A stretch of 64,000 bases of DNA from Carnegiea gigantea (GCA_029747015.1 JAKOGI010000025.1:1025001-1089000), one strand, 5' to 3'. Shown: positions 31,300-44,129, counted from the stretch's first letter. The notes: generated from the sequence alone by a model not told the origin. Numbers and translations are program-made.

Positions 31300-33590
31300 A
31301 CTGTGTGTTTCCAAGAAAATAACATGAAAATCCAGCAGAGTTTCACTACTTTTTTTCAAATTTAAGTTTATCCTTTTGATTTTGCGGTCTCTTATTTTCA
31401 TATTTTTGAACTTTAAGTGTCTTTTTATAAAAAAAAAAAAATTATCTAACAAAATGTGAGACTAATTGTCTCCTATATGTAAACTTAAAGTTTGATAATT
31501 ATACTACGAACGAGTATAATGTGTTACACATACTTTGGGAGTAGAGTCTTAACAACTTTTGCAGATGATCATGTATAGTATTAATTAACAATCATTGGTA
31601 GAAAATAAAAGGTCTCTGGAAACTGCAATAGATAACCAAAGGAAGAAATTAGCAACCCTTTTGGTAGACTAATTAATGGTAATATGGAAATTAAATTAAC
31701 CAGTTGCACCTTTTTTTGGAAAATAATCAAACCAAATTTGCACAAAAAACAAAAGAATCCAAAAATGCAATTATATATATTTTTTTTTGGGTTCAAATGG
31801 GCCATAAAGGCAGTACAATACAAAAGAAGGTGAGGGAATCGAATTTGAAACTTAATGTAATCAAAACCATAATCTTAACCACTTAGCTAAGATCTCATCA
31901 ACTTAGAATTAGATACATTAAATTAGACCCCCAAATCCCAAACATTAACTTAGACACCTGACCCATATTACACATGACCCATATATGACTTGCCCAAGTA
32001 ATGATACTTCCATTTTGCACCAAGGGCTACATCATAATTTCACTTTTTGTTGTTAATATACACTCCATGTTAATGTAAAATAGGAGTATATATCTTGAGT
32101 CTTTGGGCATCAGTGGTTTATTTAACAGTCATATTTAGTTGGGCGTATTCTTGTGAAAAAAGGTTTCTATATCTAATAATTGAAGGTTTATATATGGTAT
32201 ATTTTGTATTCTAATGTAAATAAAATTTACCTTCTAAAATTCTTATTCAATCTTCCTCATACCAAATATTAGAGCAATACCATATGTTCGACCAATCAAA
32301 CATCATAACCAATGTAATGTTGACTTAGTAGTACTTAGTTTTTATATGAGATCATTTAATCTAATGCTAATTATGAGGAGTACACACTTTTATGGTGACC
32401 TTTGATGGAACGTGAGTGATAGTAATTCCGCTATGAGTTATTAGTTAGAACGAGAACTCACTTTAATATGAATTATGAGTCACTTTAAATCTTTCAAAAA
32501 GTCAATTCTAAAAAAAATCAGTTTCACCAAAATTCTTATACAAGACTGTCTCACCTAAAAAAACGAAACTATGTCAAGTAAATTAGAATTTGAGCGTTTT
32601 TGTTTAAATAAATGTGAGGTGCACGGAGAAATTTGGGAATTTTTTTATTTATAATAATTATTGCAAGAGAATAATTGAGATTGGGAGCTTCTGTCTTCTC
32701 GTCCTCTTCTCTCTAAAAACTCTAACCTCCTCACGAAAAACCTTAATCTTTATCTATTCTAATAAGAGGCTGTCATCAGCCATAATTGCTGGTGGTAAGC
32801 CTCAATCTTCGTACATATTGAAATTTTATTCAATTATAAGATATTTACTAATACTTTTGTCTCTTTTCAATAAAGCTTCTCTCCAGTTTGTGAGAGTTTA
32901 ATTATTTATTTTTCTTATTATTAGTGTGAGTGTGGTTATTATCACCTTTAGTGTGAGTTAGGTTGTTCTCACCGTTAGTGTCAGTTTAGGTCATTGCCTT
33001 TGTGCAGTTTATCGTAGATTTGGAAATTTAGAGTAAGTTTTTTGTCGAGTAGAATTTAAAAATTATTGTATTAGATCTACATTTTTTATTAAGGAATAAG
33101 TCAACAATAGAATTTCATGTGGCTCTACTATGAAGATTTTCCGTTCAAGTGCAATCTACCATGTTAATTGTACATCTATTCCATGAAATTATACTATAAC
33201 TCGTCGATATTCAGGAAAGATGCATTGACATCAAAGAATACGGTTGGTGGCAAAAATACTGCTACAAGTTCAGAATCGGTCGATATTTACCATTAGTTTT
33301 CTGAAGAGAATTATTCAATGTAATGTTTTAGATTTACTTTTATTAGGAGATGGTCATTGCATATGACATATGGCTTTTCATTAATGAATTATTTTTTTTT
33401 TTCTTATCAAAAAAATTATTGCAAGAGATGGACTACAGTTATAGCTAAAAACTTTTCACAATATATAAAAAGTATTTTATTAAGTGAATGGAAAAATTAT
33501 TTACAAGAAATTGATTATGATCATAATCAATTCATTAAGTTTACATTATGAATATGAAAAAAAAATCCTCTATTCATTGAAATATAAAAG
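31300..33590. other. AT-rich spacer
   Basis: No gene supported. A weak tRNA-like pair of boxes lies on the minus strand at about 31845-31897 (TTAGCTAAGTGGTTAAGA and AGTTTCAAATTC), probably an old SINE. Frames at 32614 and 33357 are low-complexity. Confidence 0.4.
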
Positions 33591-33595
33591 AAATA

Positions 33596-33958
33596 GGGTT
33601 ATTGGATGCAAATGATTTGAACTTTGGGGTATTAGATGGAAATAATCCAGATTTCAAAAATAACGCTCAGTACTCTGAACTTTACAGGTATTTATTTTTA
33701 ATAGTCTAATGTCATTTTAGATTATATTCATTAGGCAATTCTAAACAATATTGCCCCTAAAGCAATACAAAGATATAAAATTCAAGTAGTTTTGATTCAT
33801 TTTTAGTTTTAAATTGCCTAAAAAATACAATTTAAAATGACCTCTAGACTACTAAAAGTAAACACCCCCAAAGTTTAGAGCGCTGGAAGTTATTTTTGAA
33901 TTTTGAATTATTCTCGGCCAATACCCCCAAAGTTCAGATTATTCGAGTCCAATAACAC
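33596..33958. mobile_element. Mutator-like MITE with long terminal inverted repeats
   Basis: The left arm (GGGTTATTGGATGC...TTTGAACTTTGGGGTATTAG) and the inverted right arm (GTGTTATTGGACTC...TCTGAACTTTGGGGGTATTGG) stay alignable for about 150 bp each and include TTTCAAAAATAAC and the CTCTGAACTTT/CTCTAAACTTT block. A perfect 9-bp direct repeat, AAAGAAATA, flanks the element at 33587-33595 and 33959-33967, the target-duplication length typical of Mutator-like elements. No coding capacity. Confidence 0.8.
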
Positions 33959-34366
33959 AAAGAAATAACCCAATTATTTTCAATGCTTAAAATTAATCTT
34001 AATTTAAAAAGTAAAACATAGCTCCAAATTAGATTTGGATTTGAATAATTTGACGTCAGAAAACTTACCTTTTTCTTTCTTTCTTTCCTTTTCTCTCCCC
34101 CCCCCCCCCAAATTTTTATTACTTTCCTAATTAAAGAGACCCAAAAAAAAAAAAAAAAGATCAATGGTGATAACAGAGCCGCCAGAGCGACATAACCTGA
34201 TTATATTAAGATGGCAAACCCCTAATTTCCAAGCTGCATCATGTGCTCCACATGCTTCCCAAATTCTCTCCAAATTCTCAATTATAATCAAACCCAAATT
34301 AAACCCAATCAATTTCTCACAATCCCATCTTCTAGTATTCTGGGTTTCTTCTTATTCATCTTCCCA

Positions 34367-34753
34367 ATGAGCAAATCAAGGGTCACATCATCATCATTAT
34401 ATAATATCAGGATTAGCCTTTCACTAATCACCTTGGGTTTTTCTCTTTTCCTGCTCTCTGGTTGTGGATCCTCTGCATTGCAGACCACCCTGTTTGCTGT
34501 GGCAGGGCTCTCCCTGGCATCAGCGTGCTTGATCATGGTGGCTCGGACAACGATGGTGGCCTGGATCACAGTCCTAGTGCTGCTCACCTGCTTAGGGAAT
34601 CGGCGACGAGTTCTGGCTCATGAGGGTAAGAAGATCACTGCTGATATTGCTGTGAATGTGATCAAGATCATGATCAAAAAAAGAGGGTTCTTTGCTGTTA
34701 TTTGTGCTGCAACTGTTAGTTTCATAGCAATGGCTCAAGGGATGAGAGTTTGA
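34367..34753 (+). CDS. Small multi-pass membrane protein, function unknown
   Basis: 128 residues from the ATG at 34367 (MSKSRVTSSS); the open frame runs back to 34241, but that part reads like untranslated leader. Four hydrophobic segments: about 15-33 (SLSLITLGFSLFLLSGCG), 40-57 (TLFAVAGLSLASACLIMV), 62-76 and 107-124 (GFFAVICAATVSFIAMA). Between the third and fourth lies a basic, amphipathic stretch (GNRRRVLAHEGKKITADIAVNVIKIMIKKRG). I recall similar short plant proteins annotated only as transmembrane proteins. No function is proposed. Coding bias is clear compared with the AT-rich flanks. Confidence 0.72.
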   Translation: MSKSRVTSSSLYNIRISLSLITLGFSLFLLSGCGSSALQTTLFAVAGLSLASACLIMVARTTMVAWITVLVLLTCLGNRRRVLAHEGKKITADIAVNVIKIMIKKRGFFAVICAATVSFIAMAQGMRV

Positions 34754-34759
34754 GCTGAA

Positions 34760-35890
34760 GTTGATTTTTCAGCATATTGTGTAGATATTTGCAAATAGCA
34801 CCTTTTTGTAACTATGCATATTATGAGTTTTTGTGCTGTGGAATTACACATTTTTTGGCTCAAATTCTTGCATATCTTTCGCAATTGGTGGCCAAATAGG
34901 CAGGCCAAGTCAAGGTGACTTGGGACCCCAAGTCAAATCACCAATTGACCAATTCTACTCGGCTTAGCTTGGCTTGACTCGGTTCAGTTTTGTTCACTTC
35001 AGTTATGAACGAGTAAGACCAGTAGGCTTGACCTTAGCCTACAAAGCTGGGGCTTGGCTCGCTTGATCTATCTAGCACTTCCATTGGCATAATTGGCGTA
35101 TAAATCTAGCAAGGATCTGGTTAATACAAACCAACCCCATTGCGGTGAACGAATTTATGACCGAAGGCCAAGTTGACGTACAATCTATAGGGCAGTCTTG
35201 GGTCTATATACTCAAGTCATCATATATAATAAGTTCTTTAAAAAAAAGAACCCACCTCCAATTTCGCGGTCCCTTTCCAAAATATGAACTTGTTTGAGTC
35301 CGAACTGCGCCACATCATTGGTCTATAGGCCTGGTTTTAAGACTCAAAGTACTTGATGCAATAGCAACACATTCAGTTAATTCTTATACGAAGAACAATG
35401 CAAAGCTTGCCAAATGTACCATGCTTTGTACACTGATGCCGTGAGAAAAGCAAGAATATGGGTTGAATCTACCAACGATGCTAGTTAGCTTGTCTTGGCA
35501 AGTTGGCACTTTACCAGATATGCAATTTGCTTTGTGATCTGGAAACAGGCATATATGCTTATTGCTTAGACAATGTTGCAGTGCGAAGGAAGCTGTTTGA
35601 TTTTCAGCAAACAAATATAATGGCATTAAAGCTTTTGTTTTACATAGATATACACAACTATACAAGCAAATGTTGCTCTGCACTAAGCACACTGATATTG
35701 ATACTAATTAGCACAATGCCTGTACTGTACATCGCGTTGAACAACATCATTGAAATGGAGGTGTCCATCTCTGTGGAAAGTCCCTGATCATGGTCACGAA
35801 TGTGCAGGGGATTGAAATGAAAGCAATCCCGATACTTCTGCATCGCATTTTACTGTTAGCAAGTAGCATGTTCAAGCAGAGGCAACTTAA
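34760..35890. other. Spacer
   Basis: Contains a repeat-like patch at 34960-35080 rich in GGCTTGGCTCG-type words. The part next to 35899 is probably the 3' side of the Di19 fragment. No further gene seen. Confidence 0.4.
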
Positions 35891-35898
35891 GATGAATC

Positions 35899-36857
35899 TC
35901 AGAAGATGGTTGAACATATCAACTGCTGACAGAATGTAGCTGTCTGGCTGGACTCGTTAGAGTCTTCCGCTTCTTCACTTTGACTCAGCGTGGATTGCTG
36001 CTTGGAGCTGCTTAGGCACAAGAAAACAATAGTAGGCTAATTGCTACACAAGTTTTTCCAGAAGTCATGGAGCAAAAAAAACGTTATTCATTCTCCATTT
36101 TTTCTGATTTAGATTCTAATGGATTGAAGCAAAATGCCTCCACAAAGAGCTTCTGAATTTTTTGTGCAGTAATCAGGGTGCGCTTGGCAAAATGTAAGGT
36201 TCATTTGAAGCAGCCCCTTCAAAATCCATGGTAAGGCTGCGTAAGTCTTACCCTCTAGCCTCTCCCCTTCCAAAAGATCCTTATGATGGCCCTTAGTTAT
36301 TCAGTTTTGCATGATGGATTTACCAAATGTCTCACAGGTGTCAGTCCTTGATGCTGGCGTATAAGGAATACACAAGAAAGTGACTGCATACCACCAACAC
36401 ACCCACATAAGAAGTACATCTTCTTTTACCCCACTTCATAAAGATTCAATACCTTTCAGCCTCAGGGACAGTTGAGACAACATGGATGGAACATGAATTG
36501 TTAGACTGGTCACCCTTAGTCACTGTATACGAGATGCTATACAAAAATGGAGATAGCAGTGGATCTGGTGCTGAACCGTGCTCATCTTCCCTGCCACCTT
36601 TTGCCCTTAACCCACTTAGCGAACTTCTATCCATGTAGAAACTTTGGGGCACTGACTTCTGAACTTTTTGCGGGTCTGCATATCACAACATGTAGAAAAA
36701 TAGAGGGTAGCTGAGGAAAACAGAAGATGCACCACAAACTCGGGATAAAAAGTACTAGAAGGGAAATGTGCTCCGACACCTTGACTGAACTCGCATGATG
36801 CACCTCAAAATGCCCAATAACATCTTTGCCCAAATTCAAAGCACAGACAGGACAGAC
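35899..36857 (-). pseudogene. Di19-type zinc-finger protein, 5'-truncated
   Basis: Three minus-strand exons belong to the Drought-induced 19 family. 36857-36780 reads VCPVCALNLGKDVIGHFEVHHASSVK, the second Di19 zinc finger, with CxxC and HxxxH. About 36640-36453 reads KSVPQSFYMDRSSLSG...SAPDPLLSPFLY, the Di19 middle with its typical APDPLLSPF block. 36007-35899 reads SSKQQSTLSQSEEAEDSNESSQTATFCQQLICSTIF and a stop, the family C-terminus. The 36453/36007 junction keeps frame (AG|C). The first zinc finger (FPCPFC-like) and the start codon are absent for at least 1.5 kb upstream, and the 36780/36640 junction is awkward in phase. Di19 proteins are nuclear stress-responsive factors. I read this as a headless pseudogene; a distant first exon remains possible. 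Confidence 0.7.
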
Positions 36858-36899
36858 CTGAAACCATTGGTATAGGATATTGGCTAAAAAATTCAATCA

Positions 36900-38750
36900 A
36901 CAAATGCCTAAAGTACTTCGACCAAACGGGTTGGCCAAAGCGCCAAACTCCAGGGTAGGTTACTTGGCTAGTTGAAGACTAATCCTCCATGCTTAAAGCC
37001 TAAGAGTAATTGTTCTTCTTCATGCAAATAAGATAACTGAATTGCACTCAAAATTCACTCTCAACATAGGAGATAAAACATGACCCACTCAATTATCAGC
37101 GAGATCAAGGAATACTAATCACACGATAAAGAACGTACGAAACCCCATCAACACTGTACAGTACAACCCTAAACAATAAAACGAAAACCAAAGACATGAG
37201 ACGACACTAGAGAAAGAACACACAGTGCATAGGGACTAACATGCTACCTCCACAAAATTCTAAAAACCCAACATTTTTACGCAATGACTAATTTTATTGA
37301 TTAATCATCCCATAAAATACACAAATTTAAGCAATCCAGAAAGAGAAAATGGGGTTATTACTCGCTTTTAAAATTATAATCCACCACTTATCTGAATAAT
37401 ATTTTGCTCGATTTTCCTCCTTTATTAACAACTGTAATAATTAATATCTATTGGCCCTGGGGACGTGACATATTGTAGACTTTTAGACGCGCTCCATAAT
37501 AGGTAGATATGCTTAGCTTTCATTACGCAAACAAATGGCAAACCCGATATCACAAGTTATCTTTTTGCACTGACCCAAAAAAAAAGAAAAAGAAAAAGAG
37601 GGGGAGTTACGTGGCCTACTCAAATTCAGGGAATAAAACGATTTTTGATTGGAAACAGTCATACTCATAGCTATGCCACCATAGCTTGACGAGTGATGAC
37701 GACCAAAGTAGGCTGGAAATATGGGACTACTTAGGCCCACAATGCTTCAGGCCCATTAATTATGCAAAATCCATCTTCCTATTATTCTATAATAATCCAA
37801 ACAAATAGGGGAGTTATTTGGTTGCTGGTTGTTTGGATATCTTTTTGATCAAAATCAGCTGTTTGGGAGTATTTTGATCGTCTGACTAGTATTTGGTTAA
37901 TAGCTATTTAATTTGAAATGACTTTTTGGTTCCAAAAAATCATTTCTCAAAAGCTAAATCAAGTAGTTTTTTCAGACGGCTAACAACAAATAGCTAATAG
38001 TTCTTTATCAAACAGAGCTAATACTTCATCCCTTTTATATTTACAGTCCAATTTTTAAACTATGTCAAATTCAATCATATGTAGTTATATTGATATAGCC
38101 AAGATAAATGTAGTTTATACTATGAAAATAATATCCAACGAAACAAAAATATTGATAAGACATCAAAAAGAAAAAATTTGACAATATTATAAGATTATGT
38201 AGTTAGATATTTTTTTTAATAGTGAATATGAGAGTAAATTTGGTAAAAGTAGCTCGAACCAATACTCAAAATAGTTAAAGTGGACCAAAATTTGAAATGA
38301 TCCATTCTAAACTGAACATTATTCACCAAAGTTTTTTTTTTGTAGGACATCTATTTTGAATCACACATTTATCAATTAGAAATCAAAGTCAAACCGAATT
38401 TTATTGATACAAACATGAGCCGCTCCGAAGTTAGCATTAATTAGGCATATCCGTATCATAAATTTTTGTATGAGATAGTCTCAGGGTGATTCATCATGAG
38501 ACCGCCGAAGCACCTTATGGTAAGATATTTTCTTTTTTAATTGGGAAGGTGGTTAATGAGTGTGTAAATATCATGAGATGCGTGTTCGTATCTGTGTATA
38601 CGTGTGAATATTGGCTTCTTCCTTATCTCTGTATTTGTTTTTTCTGGCAAATCGCATTCTCACTCTTCAAGGAGTAGGAAAAGATCCATAATCACATAAG
38701 AGACAAAACCAGCCGCTCAGAACCCATCCTACCGAGTCACCACCGAGTTA
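36900..38750. other. Spacer upstream of the strictosidine-synthase-like gene
   Basis: No gene found on either strand; I looked here for the missing Di19 exons without success. 37800-38030 has a TTTGGTTGCTGGTTGTTTGG-like start and a TCAAACAGAGC-like end and may be a decayed MITE. Confidence 0.45.
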
Positions 38751-38757
38751 GGACAAA

Positions 38758-41077
38758 ATGTCCGAGGTCGTCACCGAGTCAGTCGGCGCGTCAGACCGAA
38801 AACGCAGCGTTTTATGGTCGTACGCCGTGTTCCTCACCGTCATAGTTCCTATTGCATTGGCGGTGGTGTTTTACCGCGTCGACCCCTTCGACCCGGCCGA
38901 GTTGCCACTCCACGAGCTGGCTCAGCAAGACCTGGTTGTGCCCCGAGTTAATGACCGCTTGCTTCACGGGTCCGAGTTTATCGGATCCGGGCAGATGCTG
39001 GGACCCGAGGACATCGCGTTTGAACCCGAGTCAGGGGTCATATATACGGGTTGTGCTGATGGGTGGGTCAAGCGAGTCAAGGTGAATGACTCGGTTTCTG
39101 ACTCAGTGGTTGAGAACTGGGTCTACACAGGGGGACGGCCCCTTGGACTCGTTCTTGGGTTGAATAATGAAGTTATTGTTGCCGATGCTTTCAAGGTTGG
39201 CCTATTATTTATTTCAAATTTTTCTTTTAATTTTTTACAAAAGTTTTATTTTCTAATTTCTAACATATGTAGCACGTACGATAATTATTTTTCCCTGATT
39301 CTTATTAGGATGATGCCATGAAAAATCCAAAAATATAAAGGTGGTTAAATGAAGTAAATTAATTCACAAAATAGATGCAATATTGCATGAATAATCTATA
39401 ATAATGTATGTGTAGAAATTAGTTTTTCCAATTATTCCTGTCACTTCTACTTTATTTGATATTATTTTAGAAATAATTCATTCAAATTTTTTCTATTATC
39501 ATTGTTTATGATCGACATATAGGGTGCTTATATCTAGTTATCTTGTAGTTGTCACATTGTTAGTACTAATTCATTGGACCTACATTAGAAGCCGCATCTT
39601 AACATCATACAAATTTAAAATTTTGTAGCTAAGTGGAGACATTTGAAAAAAAACTAACGACCAAAGTACATAGGTTGATTTAAGTAGTTTGACACTTGTT
39701 TCTTTTAAATAAGGTATTGGATTCGAGTTCTGTGAATGGAGAAAATCTGTAATGGGAGAGCTCTATTCTTTATTGAGCCAACAGTAGCTCAACTCCAGTG
39801 AAGTAGATGATTCAAGACCTAAAAAAACATGTACACATAAATTGGTGAACATTCAAGTAGCTTATATGTGCTTTATTAGATGATCTACCCACTTCTATAA
39901 TTTGTTGTAGATATCTCTATTTTTTATTTTTGTAAAATTTGCTTCCACTTTATTCCAAGTTCTTCCCCATTTTCCCATCCAAGTCTAATTACACAATTTT
40001 TTTTTTTTGGGTTTTTTCCTAACATTTCATTAGTGGCATGGGCATGGCAGGGATTGTTGAATTTGAGTAGAAATGGAAATATGGAGTTATTGACAGATGA
40101 AGTAGAGGGAAGAAAATTGAAATTTGCAGATGGGGTTGATGTTGCAAAAGATGGCATGATTTATTTCACTGAAGCTTCATACAAGTATGACTTATCTGGG
40201 TTTATTTGGGATGTTTTTGAGGGAAAACCTCATGGAAGTTTGATGAGCTTCGATCCCACCACTAGACGAACCAAAGTTCTCGTTCGCAATCTCTACTTTC
40301 CTAATGGAGTTCAAGTCTCTCCTGATCAAAAATCGGTTATTTTTTGTGAGACTGTCATGTAAGTAATGTCTCCATTCGATCATTTATGTACATTTACTAT
40401 GCTATATGCAGTAACACTTACGAACGAGCAACGACATATATCAATTACGTACTGTCTAGGTAATGTTTCGATCATGAACTCGTAGGAGACGGTGCAAGAA
40501 ATACATAAGAGAAGGGGAAAGGGAAGGATCAGTGGATATGTTTGTTGATAATTTGGTTGGTGTCCCTGATAACATTAGGTACGACGGTGAAGAACATTAT
40601 TGGATTGCATTTTCCACGGTAATTTACCTTTCCTTGCCACTCTCTTTATTTACTTTTCTCGATTGTATTAGCATATGTTTTCGGCCGGAGTCTAGTAACA
40701 CTGTTCGTATTATCCTTGAATATTTTTACTTGTTGGGTTTATACCCAACCAATGATCGGAAAAAATGTCAAGCTGAATACAATTTTGTTGATGCAACTCT
40801 CTGGCAGTCTGTGAAGCCGTATTGGGATATCGCGTTCAAGTATCCCCTCGTCCGAAAGATATTGGCAATTGTAACGCGATACATAGGGCGACCGCAGATG
40901 GAGAAAAATGGAGGATTGCTTGCCATTGACATGGAAGGGAAGCCCATTGCTCACTATTATGATCCTAAGTTATCAATGATCTCAGGTGGAAATAAAATTG
41001 GGAGGCATCTCTACATTGGTTTTCTTCATCATCCTTATATCATGCGTCTTAACTTGGATCAACATGCTGCAAGCTAA
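38758..41077 (+). CDS. Strictosidine synthase-like (SSL) six-bladed beta-propeller protein
   Basis: Four exons: 38758-39195, 40051-40358, 40486-40618, 40808-41077. All junctions are GT/AG and in frame, giving 382 residues. After a short N-terminus comes a membrane anchor at about 17-40 ([23 protein letters not shown]). Then follow the family landmarks: [112 protein letters not shown] and the strictosidine-synthase C-part ([30 protein letters not shown] end). Plants carry many such genes, also named adipocyte plasma membrane-associated protein-like. Few are true strictosidine synthases, so I infer no alkaloid role. They are thought to act as hydrolase-like enzymes in the secretory pathway. Exon 4 could start slightly upstream. 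Confidence 0.9.
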
Positions 41078-41209
41078 TTCAACAAACAAGTTACCAATGT
41101 AGACCATGTAAGACATATCTGTACGCAAAAGAGTTCTTGGTCCCTTGTGGCACCAAGTTATCCCGTCCCCCCCCCCCCAATAGTGATGTTAAATTATTTT
41201 TCTTTTGTA

Positions 41210-41388
41210 AAGGACAGCTCGGTGCACAAGCATCCCGCGTTCACGCAAGGTCCAGGGAAGGGCCGCACCCCAAGGGGTGAATTGTAGGCAGCCTAACCTG
41301 ACTTTGTCAGTGGCTGATTCCACGGTTCGAACCCGTGACCTTTTGGTCACACGGAGACAACCTTACCGTTGTTCCAAGGCTTCCCTTC
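41210..41388 (-). mobile_element. Au SINE, complete, with perfect target site duplication
   Basis: Read on the minus strand it has the Au SINE order: AAGCCTTGGAACAACGGTAA (A box), GTGACCAAAAGGTCACGGGT and GGTTCGAACCGTGGAA (B box), AGGCTGCCTACAATTCACCC, GCGGCCCTTCCCTGGACC, and a 3' end TTGTGCACCGAGCTGTCCTTT. A 19-bp direct repeat (41191-41209 and 41389-41407, beginning AAATTATTTTTC) flanks it without mismatch, so the insertion is recent. It sits 130 bp past the stop of the SSL gene and may lie in its 3' UTR. Confidence 0.9.
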
Positions 41389-41409
41389 AAATTATTTTTC
41401 TTTTGTAGA

Positions 41410-43560
41410 ATAGCATTATGTTTTTCAATTTGGGTTCAAAATGACACTGAAAAAACTAATTACCTGTCTGGTCAATTATACTTGATTTTTTTAATTTCCT
41501 TTTAAGTTGTGCAAAGCTTGTTTTAATGTATGCAATTTTCTTTACTTACCATCTACATAAGATGAAGAATATGTTTTCGTTTTTATGCCATCATCTGAGG
41601 TTTGGTATTCTTCGACGGAGAAATCAAAGAGTGCAAATGTAAAGGGGATGGATAAGGATTTTATTAGCTTTTTTGCAGTTTTGAAAATTTTCTATGTAGT
41701 TATTTGACATTGACGGCCTCAAAAAAATTCAAAAGATTGAGTATAACTGGCCGCATAGGTAATTAGTTAGTAAGTAGGGGCCACTTCAATTGCGATGTGT
41801 CATTTGCTGTCAATTTTATATATAAATTAGGGTTATATCTTTACAATGTAAAGGTGCGATTTAAATAATTTTTAAATATAGTATAAGTGAATAGATTTTT
41901 TTATAAAAAGTAATAAATTGATTTATTACATTATTTTGTTGACGAAAAAGTAAAGTGGGTCTTCTTTGTTTTTTTCTTACTAATAACATACTTTTTAATT
42001 CTTGATTTATATTCAACTCATATTTTTTATTGTATTTGTATTATTAAATCATATATATTTTATGATTAAATTTTATTAATAAATAATAGGAAGGTATGTG
42101 AGAAGTTATCTTATTAAATAGAATTAATATTGTATTAAATTTACATCCATCTTATATAGTCTTTTCTTTTTATGTTAAATCTTATATAAAATCCTATGTT
42201 ACATTAAAGTATCTCACATGATTATTCTCTTATACGTAGCATCCTATTTAACATACTTACGTGTCGCTCTTACATGATTTTAATCTAACTTTTAATACAT
42301 ATATATGATATATAATTTTAATGTTAGTTAGCAAGCAGGGGCTAGCTAGATGCTAATGTTGTGTAAATTTTATTTGAGCTTTTTTGATAATTAATTTGAA
42401 ATCTTTGGAGATTAAATTTAGAGGGGTTAAGTTGTTAGGCTCAAGATTTGGCAGGAAAGTGTCACCTCAGTCCCATTCACTTGATGTATGCTTAGCTGTA
42501 TACACCAACTATGGGTGATAAAAATCTGTTTTTTCTTTGTATTTTTGGACAACTGTCAATTATTGCTTTTTACAGAAAAGAAAGAAGAAAAGAAAAAGTG
42601 GGACTCACATTTCAGCATCATTTTGGAATTCAATGTCTTTTCTTTGACAAAATTGACCACTCTTGTTGACCAACATGACTTAGTCTCACCTTGCCTCTGT
42701 ACTACAAGTGTATCAAATATTTATTTTTTAGTAAACTTTATAATGAAGAAAAACTACATATAATTTCATAAGTCTATGTCATGAGATTATTACTTTTAAT
42801 TTATAGTGATTTACATCTCTATGCATGCCTAAGTGGTTTATATTATGTAAACAATCAGAACTGTGTGTGAGGAAAATAATATTAAAAATTTTGTAAATCT
42901 AGTTAGATCCTTTTTATCCTGATTATGAGCTGATTTCAATAATAATTATATACTTAAAGGAATGCATTACCTTTTTGACATGGGAGTACATAAATAATAA
43001 TGTAAATGATCCTTCTTTTACTTGAGAATCCATATCATTTATTCGTGATATAGTATCTAAAAAGATACATTTACTATGTACCCTTATGTATTTATTTTTG
43101 TAATTTATAAAGTTTTAAAATGTATATTTGCATTGAATTGGATACGTTTCACTTTCTTTTTTTGATAACTTTAATTTCCCTCCTCAGTCAGAAAAGTTAT
43201 AACCAACTGTTTCCTGCAATGACTTTCTTCACCAAGTTTGATTATAATTAATAATTCCACATACATATAATAGTCGTAACTAATACCAAAATACATATCC
43301 TTACATAGAAGTACGTACATTTAACTGAACTGATCAAGACTGGCGATATTTTTCATAGCTACCAAACAAAACCAAAATGTACGTGTCGAACATGACTCAA
43401 TTATTTCATCTAGAATAATCCTACCTATTATTGAGTCATCCCTTCCTAGGTCATGCATGAATCAAAACGAGAGGCTCCCATGGGCTCAAATATGATAACA
43501 TGGTCCCCATTAGACCTTACCCCTTAGTGAAACAAACAACAATTAATCATTAGAAAAATT
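41410..43560. other. AT-rich spacer
   Basis: No gene recognised. Very AT-rich between 41800 and 42350. Confidence 0.4.
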
Positions 43561-43569
43561 CAAGCAAAT

Positions 43570-44121
43570 ATGGTGATCAAGCAAAAGAAACTAGAATACC
43601 CCAAAAACCAACATGCCAAAAGGAGAAACCAACAAGATCATCAACAACTCCTTGAAATCCACAAGGCTGTGGCTCAAGCTTGGCTTAGCCATCTCAACAA
43701 TGCTAAGTTAGCCACCACCACCGAGTTCGATCTTCGTAAGATGAGGTTCCAACCCAAGCCTTCTAGGTTCAAGCTCGAGGCTAGCAAGAAGATGAAGCTC
43801 GAGGATGAAAAGAAGAGCGCAAATGGTAAAATATGGGACTTTAGCCAGTCGCTGTGGGATTCATATGAGATTATGGCCGTGTCAAAGAGGTTAGAAAGTG
43901 GCCTAGTCTTGGGTTATAATGGCTTTGATGATAATTTTCATAGGGTAGATGACAATAGGAGTTTGTTCAAGAAGAGAAAACAGAACAAGAACCATATTCT
44001 TAAGAACTTGTTCAACAAAATGTCTCCTAGGAGAGTTAGTGATGTTGGGTTTTATGGCCGAGAAGACGATGAGGAGGAGGATGATTTGTGTGTCCATTTT
44101 TGTTCACCATTTTTACTGTAA
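43570..44121 (+). CDS. Plant-specific protein of unknown function (183 aa)
   Basis: An intronless, strongly basic protein. The N-terminal half has HQQLLEIHKAVAQAWLSHL, an amphipathic helix; then TEFDLRKMRFQPKPSRFKLEASKKMK; then a well-formed block IWDFSQSLWDSYEIMAVSKRLESGLVLG at about 95-122. The last part is basic (SLFKKRKQNKNHILKNLFNKMSPRR) and then acidic (REDDEEEDDL). I recall uncharacterised plant proteins with the same WDFxQSLWDSYEIVxVSKxLESGLVL core, so it is a real gene. No enzymatic motif or membrane segment. The basic stretch could serve as a nuclear signal (inference). Confidence 0.8.
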   Translation: MVIKQKKLEYPKNQHAKRRNQQDHQQLLEIHKAVAQAWLSHLNNAKLATTTEFDLRKMRFQPKPSRFKLEASKKMKLEDEKKSANGKIWDFSQSLWDSYEIMAVSKRLESGLVLGYNGFDDNFHRVDDNRSLFKKRKQNKNHILKNLFNKMSPRRVSDVGFYGREDDEEEDDLCVHFCSPFLL

Positions 44122-44129
44122 ATTCCTCC

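Noticed and set aside
37800..38030. Possible MITE starting TTTGGTTGCTGG
   Set aside because: Ends only weakly inverted and no target duplication found, so not called as an element.
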